A stretch of 64,000 nt of DNA, taken from NCBI RefSeq assembly GCF_030867145.1, contig NC_134419.1, positions 6,289,501 to 6,353,500 on the forward strand. The letters are read 5' to 3'. A model generated the notes under the pieces. That model did not search any database. It saw only the letters and a list, made by a program, of their open reading frames with translations, and was not told the DNA's origin. Made by a program: the position numbers and the translations under genes. Below, in pieces: positions 31,736 to 41,286 of the stretch; the stretch's first letter is position 1, and every line of letters starts with the position of its first letter. The stretch is from Opisthocomus hoazin (Eukaryota; Chordata; Aves; Opisthocomiformes; Opisthocomidae).

Positions 31736-34145
31736 CCCCGTCCAGCCACCCACGCTGCCGCAGCCATCCCCAGCACATCCCTCTGCCCTCCCCACCACAC
31801 TGTCATTCCTGGAAGCCCTGTGCCCACGCTTCCCAAATATCTGACCCCCTCCTTTTAAGTCAAAAAAGGCTGATTCAATCCAACCCCCCCCCCCCGGCTC
31901 TCACCCGCTATCCCCATCGCAGTAGAGCCGCAGTAAGGCTCGCCGCAAAGCCCAAGGGCAAGAGGGCATCAAAGTGGGGGGACACGAGGCGCTTCCACCC
32001 CAAAGCCCCCCAGCACCGAGGGAAGCCGGGACAAGCCACCACTCTGGTGCGGAAGCCACCGCAGCAGTGCTGGACACTGGCTCCCGCTCACCCAGCCCGG
32101 GGGGAAGGTTCCCCCCTCCTCATCCCCATCGTCCCCAGCCCTCCCCGGTCCCCTCACCTCAGCCAGAAGAAGCTGAGCATTTGCGGGCAGCGGCGAGGAG
32201 GCGACGGCGGGCTCGGAGGAGAAGTGGCCGGACACATGCACGCGTGGCCGGCTCCGGGCGCAGGCGTCGAGGCCAAGGCTGGCGCGGGGCCCTGGGACGG
32301 GGCCAGCGAGCGCACATACCACCCCCCCCCCGCTTCCTTAAATATAATCACGCATAACTTCTCTTAAGGTAGCGCTTGGCGGATCGGTTCGTGTCTGGAA
32401 AATGGCCGGTGCCACGGAGGCTTGCGCGTCGGCCGATGCTCCGCGGCGGGAGGCACCGGCACGCTGCCGGCTTCCTTCCGTCTCTCTCGGGGAGCAGCCC
32501 CCGAGACCGGGTCCTGGGTCCCCTCCCCAGCCCCATGCATCACCCCCCTTCTCCACCCAGCGAGGGGTACGGGGGTACCCGGCTGCTCCCCCAGCCCGCT
32601 CAGCACCCCAACACCCAAACCTGCCTGAAAATATTTGGGTTTTCCGCGGAGCCGCAGGTGCCGACGCTGGGCTCGCCGGCCAGAAAAACCTCGGCAAACT
32701 TTTCCGGAGCGGCTCCGATCGGCACAGCTGCTCCCTGGCCCTGCTGCCTTCGAACAGTGCTTGTGATAAAAACCTTTTTTTTTTTTTTATTAATAACAAG
32801 GAAACAGAATGCAGATCGCCGTGTCACCGCGCTAAGCCTCCAGCCTACCGGGGAGGTGTTGTTCCGTTTGTCTTTTATTTACGCACTTTCATAAGCGAGT
32901 CTCGGTAATCAGCGTACCAGAGCTTGATCAAAGCTCCTCGCAGGCACGGGCACCACAAGCGCTGCTGCTGGAAATTCCGCCGGTGAAATAATTCAATAAA
33001 TTCAACAGGAGAGAAAGCCTCACTTATATTTTTAGTAAATCAGCATAATGAAGCGCTGGAATGGGGCAAACACTTGTGGCAGGCGCCGAGCGCCGGTGGC
33101 TGATGCGGCGGGTGACCTGTCCCAGCACGGTGACGGAGATTCCCTCCGGAAGAAGGGACCTGGCCTCTGACTGAGGACCTTCACCCCACGGAGCGTTCTC
33201 CAATGCTCCATCGGCTTCCTCAGAGCGGGGAGGGAGCGCCTGCTCCACTTCCCCCACCCCACAACCTCCTCCAAGCCTCACAGGTAACTTTGCACACCCA
33301 GAAATGCCATTAACTCCAAAAAAACCACCATTTCCTTTACACTTTCCCTTTCGGAGGGCAGAGATTATGGTTATTTTTCGGCGGGATGGTTTTTCTCCCC
33401 GCTCGCAGCAGCCCAGGCGCCCTGTGAGCCAGGCTGCGACACGCGTCCCCCCGCCGATCCCCCCACCGCCAGCGCAGAGGCCCCTCGGCACGCCGCGGCG
33501 CGAAGCCGAGCTCACCCCGTCGTCGGGGACCTCCCGCTCCCTCCGTGGGACCGCTTCTCTCCGCACCCAGCCATCACGACCGGCGGGAGGTTCGCTCCTC
33601 GCGGGCAAAGCGCTTCGTCCCCCTCCCCGAGCCGGGGGGAGCGGCACAGCCAGAAATACTCCGGACGCTTGACCCCGCGCTCGAGCCTCCCAACGAAAGG
33701 CGCCGGGAGAGGGTTGATGGTTTCCAGGCCCAATTAGCACAAAGCTGTAATTGTGGCCGTGCCCCCTCCCCGGCACGCTTCGCCCCGGCACACGCCGGCT
33801 CCTCCCTCCCGACCCACCGCCATATGCCCGTCTTTTACAGCTCTTCGGTGCGTGATGCTCGGAGAGCGGATAATTAGCTAAATGAATTAATTGACTTTCA
33901 TACTCGTCATTAGCAAACGGTGGCAAGCAGCGATTCTCCGTGGGACGACTAAAATTTCTTGGGGACCGGGGTTAAAATACTGCGGAGTCGCTAAGAGTAA
34001 ATAGGGAGGCCTGTGCGCAGTGCAGGCGGACGGCGCCCGGTTCCTTCCCTCGGCCGTAAGAGCCGCCCCGCCATTAACACCAACAGCGAAATGGGCGGGA
34101 AACAGGGAGGAGGAGGAGGAGGAGAAGCTTCCAGCTCGGGATGAA
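31736..34145. other. Intergenic region
   Basis: No gene recognised. CpG-rich at about 32170-32330 and 33400-33680, AT-rich at about 32870-33050 and 33720-34010. Short homopolymers (C-run near 31886, T-run near 32777). Confidence 0.4.
33720..34010. promoter_or_regulatory. AT-rich candidate conserved element
   Basis: Contains CCCAATTAGC, GCTGTAATTG, GATAATTAGC, GAATTAATTGAC and CATTAGC within 290 bp, a high density of homeodomain TAATT cores in a GC-rich region. No open frame of interest. Confidence 0.35.
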
Positions 34146-34732
34146 GTCACAGAATCACAGATTCCCAGCATGGTAGGGGTTGGAAGGGACCTCTGTGAGT
34201 CATCTAGTCCAACCCCCCTGCCAAAGCAGGGTCACCTACAGCAGGCTGCATAGGACCTTGTCCAGGCGGGTCTTGAATATCTCCAGAGAAGGAGACTCCA
34301 CAACCTCCCTGGGCAGCCTATGCCAGGGCTCCGTCACCCTCAGAGTGAAGAAGTTCTTCCTCATGTTCAGATGGAACTTCCTCTGCTTCAGTTTGTGCCC
34401 ATTGCCCCTTGTCCTGTCGCTGGGCACCACTGAAAAGAGTCTGGCCCCATCCTCCTGACACCCACCCTTAAGATATTTATAAGCATTTATGAGGTCCCCT
34501 CTCAGCCTTCTCTTCTTCAGGCCGAACAAGCCCAGCTCCCTCAGCCTCTCCTCATAGGAGAGATGCTCCAGTCCCCTCATCATCCTCATAGCCCTCCGCT
34601 GGACTGTCTCCAGTAGCTCCTCATCTTTCTTGAACTGGGGAGCCCAGAACTGGACACAGTGCTCCAGATGGGGACTCACTAGGGCAGAGTAGAGGGGGAG
34701 GAGAACCTCCCTCGACCTGCTGGCCATGCTCG
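34146..34732 (-). mobile_element. CR1 LINE 3' fragment with uninterrupted pol end
   Basis: The only minus-strand CR1 here. From 34727 to 34236 it has an unbroken 163-codon frame covering the C-terminal end of the CR1 reverse-transcriptase ORF ([28 protein letters not shown]) and extending through the 3' region. It ends in the terminal octamer near 34148-34162. Severely 5'-truncated, so not autonomous. Confidence 0.94.
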
Positions 34733-35410
34733 GGAACAGACGGGTGGCCTCCAGCCGGCCCCCCTAACTCTTTCTGCACCCGGTTACCGGAGGGCTTGTG
34801 GCGGGGAGGCTGCTCGCAATCGGAATTGGATGTTGTGAGTGTTAATTAAACCATTAATTACCGCCGAGCACAAACAAGAAACCCAAGTGACCTCTTGGTT
34901 TCACGGCTCCTTGGAAGGACGAATCTCTCGCTGGCTGGCGCTGGGAGAACGGGGCCGCGGCCCAAGTCCGGTTGTCGCTGGAACTCTAGTTCTTCACCCG
35001 TCGGATCCTGGTGGAAAGCAGCACCCGGGGTGCTCTGCCCCAAACCGCCCTCCTGCTGCGGGACGGGGCAGCAGCACCGCGACATGGGGACCCCCCCTTC
35101 GAGGGGGTTGCGGGGCTCTGCCGGGAGCCCCCGTTCACGGTGCGTGGGGCACCCGCGCAGCACCTGGCCGTGATGGGGACCAGCGGGGGGGGGGGGGGGG
35201 AGGGACAGGACTCCCTGGAGAAGGACCATGGGGGGGTCCATGGGGACAGGGACAGCTTGGGGGGGGGCACAAAGGGACGGGGACAAGGAGGGGGGAGCTG
35301 TGGGGTACTGGCGCCGGCCGCTCCGCCGCGCGCCGCCAGGGGGCGCCGTTGTTCCGAGCGGCCGCGCTGCGGCCCCCGCTCCGGTTCCCCTCCCCCGCCC
35401 GCGGCCGCCC
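34733..35410. other. Left shore of an unassigned CpG island
   Basis: No exon recognised. Contains a G-run at about 35186-35200 and a CTCF-like core at 35333-35346. Confidence 0.4.
35333..35346 (+). promoter_or_regulatory. CTCF-like core motif
   Basis: CCGCCAGGGGGCGC fits the CTCF core CCRSYAGGGGGCGC. It sits at the left edge of the CpG island and about 65 bp from the pentamer array. Motif match only. Confidence 0.45.
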
Positions 35411-35748
35411 CGGCCCGGCTCGGTTCGGCTCGGCCCGGCTCGGCTCGGCCCGGCTCGGCCCGGCCCGGCCCGGCTCGGCTCGGCTCGGCTCGGCTCGGCT
35501 CGGTTCGGCCCGGCTCGGCTCGGCCCGGCCCGGCCCGGCTCGGTTCGGCCCGGCTCGGCTCGGCCCGGCCCGGCTCGGTTCGGCCCGGCTCGGTTCGGCC
35601 CGGCTCGACTCGGCTCGGCTCGGTTCGGCCCGGCTCGGCCCGGCCCGGCTCGCTTCGGCTCGGCTCGGCTCGGCTCGCTTCGGCTCGGCTCGGTTTGGCT
35701 CGGTTCGGCCCGGCCCGGCTCGGTTCGGCCAGGCCCGGCTCCGCTCGG
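35411..35748. repeat. Pentanucleotide array (CGGYY)n
   Basis: About 67 units of 5 bp drawn from CGGCT, CGGCC and CGGTT, with rare CGCTT, CGACT and CAGGC variants. Fully CpG-bearing. It creates long frames reading RLGSA or GPARP repeats, which are not proteins. Confidence 0.95.
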
Positions 35749-36230
35749 CGTCCCGCCCGGGCGCACAGGCGCGGCCTTTCCGGCGCTCGCTCCCGCCCCG
35801 CCGACGGGGCCCGAGGGCCGGAGGAGGGCGGGGGAGAGCGCGGGGCGGGGGGACACACGGAACCCTCCGGCACCCCCGGGCCCCTCCGCGGGAAGGAGGC
35901 GGGAGGGGCAGGGCGAGCGCTCCGCCAATCAGCGCGCGGCGGTTTCAAGAGGCCCCTTCCGCGCCCCGCCCACCCCGGCGCGCTGCTCGGTGCCGGCGGG
36001 GGGGGGGGGGGGGGGGGGGCGGCCGCGGGGGTCCCGGTACGGCCCCGCCCGGCCTCGGTCGGCCCCGCCCGGCCCCCTGCACACCCCGGCAGCCCAGCGG
36101 GGGGGGGATCCCACCGCATCCCACCCGGGCCCGTGCCCGGGCCCGGGCCCGTGGGGCTTCGGGCTGGGGTGGTTCTCACCCCTTGCTTACGGCCGGGGCA
36201 TCCCCCAGCCCTTTATAAATAATGCAATGT
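35749..36230. promoter_or_regulatory. Unassigned CpG island with CCAAT and TATA boxes
   Basis: CCAAT box at 35925-35929 (CCAATCAGCG), an 11-mer GCGGTTTCAAG at 35939-35949 that also occurs in the SSBP3 island, a 22-nt G-run at 35998-36019, and a TATA box at 36214-36219 (CTTTATAAATA). No coding exon follows. It could be the distal ACOT11 promoter (minus), an alternative SSBP3 promoter (plus) or a lncRNA promoter. Confidence 0.45.
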
Positions 36231-36262
36231 TATTAATTATGCAATTTAATTAATTACGCGCA
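36205..36262. promoter_or_regulatory. Homeodomain/Octamer-like AT-rich cluster
   Basis: Short AT-rich block with TTATTAATTATGC and TTTAATTAATTACGC after the TATA-like element. Possible enhancer core; no direct evidence. Confidence 0.3.
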
Positions 36263-39200
36263 CGCAGCGCCTACCAGCAGATCGCTGCCGCCTGCCTTCG
36301 CAGAGAGCTTTCTGCTGGCGGGGCCAGGGAACGGCCGCGAGCCCCGCGCGGGGCCACGGCGGCGGCGATGGCTTCGGCATGGCAGCCAGCGGGCCCTGGC
36401 CTCCCCCCAGCCCAACCGGTGGCGGAGCTGCGCGGGGAGACGGGAACCCCCGAACCCTGGGTGGGCGAGGCGGGCGCCTTCCGAAAAATAACGGGCAGCC
36501 GTGGGGCCGGGAGGCGGGTGGCAGCACCCGCCGCCGCGGACGACAGACGGACAGACGGACGGATGGATGGATGGATGGACGGACAGATGGATGGATGGAT
36601 GGATGGATGGATGGATGGACAGATGGATGGATGGATGGATGGACGGCGCTGGGTTCATTTGGATGCGAGCCATGCGGAGTGCATGAAAATCTCGCCCCGC
36701 CAAGGAGGGGTTTCTTGCTGCTGGCTGGTTTGGGGAGGGGGGGGAAATAAAAGCCTTATTGGAAATTTCCGACGCCGAATCTGGCCCCTCTCGTGGCTGC
36801 TTTGCGCTCCGGGAAGGCTGTGGAATGGCGGAGTTATTTTCAGGGGGGTACGGGGAGCCTGTGGTGCTGGGACCCCTTCTCCCATCTTCGCCGCCGGCAG
36901 CTGTCACGCCCCAGGGTTTGGCTTTCCCATGGGAAAAGGCAACGCCGGGCTGGTGACGACCTGGAAGTGAAAAAAAAAAATCCGTAGTTTGGTCAAAATG
37001 AAAAATCAGAATGCAAAGTGCAGCCAGGCAGGGGCTGCGTGGCCCTCGTCGGCTGCTCCGGGAGCTCGTGGGGCCGTGGCAGCTGAACGTTTGCTAATGA
37101 GCAGACCCGTGCGCGAGTGCAGGGCGAAACGAAGGATGGATGGGGTTGGTTTTTTTTTTTCAGTTTATTTATTTTTACAGGTGGTGTTCCAGCAGAATGC
37201 TCCCCGTGGGCATCGTCGCCAGCGATGAACACCTGAAACAGCCCCGGGTGGGAGCCGGCGGGCAGCGATGGGCCGGCGGTTTGGGGAAGGGGCCGGGAGA
37301 AGGGGAGCTGCTCGGGGAGGTCGGGAGAGGCCAGCTAACCGCCCCAGCCTTCTGGCACCATCGCGAGCCCCAGCGGCTTGAGGGGGCTGAGGGGTCCCTT
37401 CGGCCCCCGGGCAGCCGGGGCTGGGTGCGGGGCTGTCGCTGGCCCAGGCCAGAGGCAATAAAGCGCCTGGAGTGATGCAGCAAAACAGGCTGGAGTCGCG
37501 TGTCGAAATAAATCATCCACGGAGGCAAGGCGGGGAGGAGGAGGAGGAGGCTTTCTGCTCTCGCGCCTCCCTGCATCGAACAAAGCCCCAGAAACCCCGG
37601 GCGGGCGGCGGGAGCCAGGCAGGACACGGCCGCCCCGTGGTCCCGGCCGCCCCAGAGCGGAGCCGGCCCTGGCCACGCTCCCGGGAGCTGCTTTCCCATC
37701 CCTCCCCAGCTCCCTTGGCTTCGCCTTCTGGCAGGCAACGCGCAGAGCTGCCAGGAGTGATAAAATGGCTGTCCCCCAAATTTATGGAGTTTATCTGTGA
37801 ATAACTCTCGGAGGTGAAGCGGCCGTCGAGCCGGGGAGGAGGAGGGCGTTATTTCAGGATAAACTCCCCCAGGAGCGATGCGGGGGTGTCCGGGCACCGG
37901 CAGGGACGTGCCACCTTCCCCCCAGCCCCCTGAGCTCACAGGGATGGAGCCCCGCCGGGGTGAGCTCCCTGCTCGCCCGCGCTGGGGGAAGCCGAGGGCT
38001 CGTTCCCCGTCCGCGGCGTGTTTATTAGGAGCTAAGACACCAAGAGGCTTGGGCACGTCTCCGTCGCTCCCGCGGAGCGTGTTTCGCGCGGCGGAGATCA
38101 CTGCGTTTTCCAGCCGCACGTGCGTGCCCGGGATTTCCACGGCCGGGCGTTCCATTCCCGTGGCGAGCTCATCTTCCCCCCCCCCCCCCCAAAAAAAAAA
38201 AAAGGCTGCACGGGTGGGCTGTGGAGCAGCACCCCGACCTCTGGGGAAGCACAGCTGAGGCTGAGCGGGCTGGAGCCTTCCTCCCCCCCCGCTCTGCTGC
38301 AGTGACATCCATCCCGAGCTCCTGAGCCTCTTCTAATTTTGGAGGCCGTCAGCAAAGCGGGCGGTGTTGCAGCCAAACGAGACTGCCAATGTTTCCTTTA
38401 AAAAGCTGCTCTCGCTCCAAAGGACTCTTCTAGACAGTTTGGCTTTTAATAGCGGGGTGCAACGTCGGCCCAGCTCGCGGCCGGGGCTCTCCCAGCGTCG
38501 CGGGGTGCAGGAGCCAGGCGCACCCGGCGTGGGCCACGGCCGTGCACCGCGTGGAGCCCCTTCCCAGCTCAAAGCGCTCGACGCCCTCGCAGAGCTGAGC
38601 CCCGCCGTCCCCGCAGCCCTTCCCTCCCGTCCCTCGCCCGCTCTCCGGGGGGAAATATTTGAGGCAGAGGCGGGTTGGGTTCAGCCCCGCGTTGTGCAAA
38701 GAGCTCGGGGGAGAAGCAGGGGCCAGAGGAGCTGGTGGAGAAACGGGAGCCGGCGAGGTCAGCGCGCCGGTGGGTGCGAGCGCTTTGAAACACCCGATGG
38801 CTGCTTCGGTGTCACCAGATTCGGGAAAATGAAGTGTGAAAAATGAAAGCGAAAAGATAGGAACCAACCCACGGCTATTTATTCTAAAAATACTGACCTA
38901 AATACTTAAGCGCAGATATAAAAGTGGTTGTCTTTGCCGATTTCCTTTATGAGACTCTCCCGGTTTGGTTATTATCTCGCTGAGAAACCAAGAGACGAGG
39001 CTTTTCGGAGACACCGATGCCGTGTCGCAGCCTGGCACGCCCGAAACTCGCCTGAAAGCCCAGCTTTGGAATCCATTCATTAAGCTAACGAGGCCCTGCG
39101 GTTAGCAGCCCACGCCTCCGCGCTCCAAACGGGCGAGGCTTCGGCTGGGTCTCTGCGACGGCTCCCGCGTTTCTCCCCGGGGTGGGAGGACGGCGGCGGG

Positions 39201-39335
39201 GGGGGGCACACCACGGGCACTGCGACGCCTGTCTCCCTCTCTAAAGAGATTTGGGGGCGGGGGGGGGCATTGGGGCAGTGGCCCTGGCACGAAGCATCCC
39301 TTGGCTTGTGGCGTGGGCACAGCTGGGCTATAGTT
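36231..39335. other. Intergenic region upstream of SSBP3
   Basis: No gene recognised. Apart from the GGAT microsatellite it holds a C-run/A-run at about 38178-38203 and an AT-rich block at about 38820-38975 that may be a conserved element. The remaining sequence is GC-rich and unique. Confidence 0.4.
36548..36645. repeat. GGAT/GGAC tetranucleotide microsatellite
   Basis: About 24 units of 4 bp, mostly GGAT with interspersed GGAC and AGAT/CAGA variants. Confidence 0.95.
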
Positions 39336-39424
39336 CCATCCGGGCTGCTGTTCCCATCCGGGCTGCTGTTCCCATCCAGGCTGCTGTTCACATCTGGGCT
39401 GCTGTTCACATCTGGGCTGTTTTC
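39336..39424. repeat. 18-bp tandem repeat
   Basis: About five copies of CCATCCGGGCTGCTGTTC with C/T and G/A variants (CCATCCAGG, ACATCTGGG). Confidence 0.9.
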
Positions 39425-40107
39425 CCCCCCCCTCTGAGCTGTTGTTTCAGGCAGTCGCGAGCCCCTGCCTCCTCCCTGACGGTCCGGCAGCGGGCAGGGC
39501 AGGGGTGCGAGGAGGCTGCCGGCAGTGCGACGGTCCCCGGGGCCAGCGAGGCGGCCGGCGTCACGGAGGAGCATCGCTGTCCCGTGGGCAGACCCCCAGT
39601 CAGATATTTCGGGGTTTCCCACATCGCTGCGGATGGTGGGGCCAGGTACCGGGGTGGACCGCGAGGAAAACTGAATTGAGGGGTGCACGGGCCGGCGTGT
39701 GGGGACCCCTGCGCAGCCACGGCCCCCGACGTGGCACCGGGACCCCGCTCTGTGCATCCTTCCCAGGGGAGGCTGCGGAGGTGCGTTAGGCGCGGAGGCA
39801 GAGCGGGTGGAGGAGCAGGCAGGAGTGCTGGGTCAGCAAGTCGTGCAGGCCAGACGCGAACGGTGAGCGCTCGAAGGGAGAAGGAAGAGACCACGCTCAG
39901 AACAGCAGAGGTGAAAGCCGGGGGGTGGGGGGGGGAAGAGCTGGTCACAGCGTTTCCATGCGACAAGGCAAAGGTGCAGGCCAGGAAAACACAGGCTTGG
40001 TGACAAGGTGCCCTTTCTGAGTTAGGAAAAGGGGTGCTCAGCGCAGCAAGGGTGCACAGGGGCGAGCCCGATGGGCGCTGCATTGCGGCGTCACAGCGAA
40101 GCAGTCC
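39425..40107. other. Intergenic region
   Basis: No gene or repeat recognised. Confidence 0.4.
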
Positions 40108-40264
40108 TGTGCCCGAGGACGGGTGGCCCAGCGCGGAGGCCATCCCTGCAGGGCAGCGGGCAGCCCGTAGAGGAGGGAACCCCGAGATGGGCACCATCCT
40201 GCTGCCTGCACAGGCAGGTCTGCTGGGACCCCCGGGAAGGTCTCTGCTGCCCCGTCGCCGCAGG
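40108..40264 (+). repeat. Direct duplication, copy A
   Basis: Shares the blocks GGGTGGCCCAGCGC, GCCATCCCTGCAGGG, AGCCCGTAGAGGAGGGAAC, GGCACCATCCTG and GGAAGGTCTCTGCTGCCCC with 41101-41286 in the same order and orientation, about 1 kb away. Family unknown. Confidence 0.75.
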
Positions 40265-41100
40265 GGACCCGCGGGCTGCCGGCGGGGAAGCGAGCCGGCC
40301 GCGCATGGCCGGGCGTGCGAGCGGAGCCAGGGCACGGCCTCCGAGCAGCAGGAGCTGGCTCTGAGCCCTCGGGGGATGCCGCAGAGGCGAGTGTCCCCCA
40401 GGACGCTGGCTGCTGCCTAGGAAGCGTCTCCTCCAGCTCCGGAGAGAGATCCCCCTTCCTCCCAGAGAGCTCCCGGGAGGAAACCCTCGTGGGCAGCGGA
40501 GCCAGCTGGACCACAGCTCACCCCGCAGCGGCTTTTTGCCGAAAATCAGGCTGCTGAAATAAGTACGTGACCTGCCACCGTGCTCACAGGGGTTTGCAGC
40601 TCCACACGCGCCGCCGGCACCCGTCCACCCCGGCGTGGGAGCCCCGGTGGGGCCGGTGGCAGCGGGGGGGACGTCTGCTCCCAAAGCCAAGGTCACCCTC
40701 CGGCCGGCTCCGCGCAGCAGCCCCGGGAAGCGGAGCCGGAGAGACGCTGGCGCCCGTTGCAGGGTGCTGGTGGGGGGCTGGCTCGGGGCTCTGCCGGCCG
40801 CGGGTATCAGGCAAGGACAGATGGGAGCAGGGACAGATAAGGGACTGGGTCTGGAGAGGGAACGGGAGCGATAAGGGCCCAAGGCACTGCCCCAGCGGGG
40901 CGAGGAGGCTCGAGGCTGGACCCGGCAGAGCTGGATTTAGATCCTGCAACGCAGCCAGCTGCCCGCTCCCCAACAAACCCCCTCCCCACTGAGGGGTGAG
41001 GAAACCACTGACGTTAAATGCAGATACTCGGGGCAGTGGGGCTTCTGCCCGGCTCCCGAGGCAGCCGACAACCGCTGCTACCCCGGCAAGGCTGCGACCC

Positions 41101-41286
41101 TGTGCCCGAGGCCTGCTGACGCCGGCGGCGGGTGGCCCAGCGCAGAGGCCATCCCTGCAGGGTGGCGAGCAGCCCGTAGAGGAGGGAACCCCCAGACAGG
41201 CACCATCCTGTTGTCTGCAGGGGCCGCGGGCACAGGCAGCTCTGCTGGGACCCCCCGGGAAGGTCTCTGCTGCCCCGTCGCCGCAG
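41101..41286 (+). repeat. Direct duplication, copy B
   Basis: Partner of 40108-40264. About 30 bp longer owing to small insertions near 41120 and 41218. Copies differ by scattered substitutions, so the duplication is not recent. Confidence 0.75.

Noticed and set aside
31104-31836. His/Trp/Val-rich repeat proteins on the minus strand
   Set aside because: Artefact of the 92-bp repeat; three frames read through equally well.
34839-36253. Overlapping 340-460 codon frames reading RLGSA/GPAR repeats
   Set aside because: Translation of the pentamer array and CpG island; no conserved domain and several frames are equally open.
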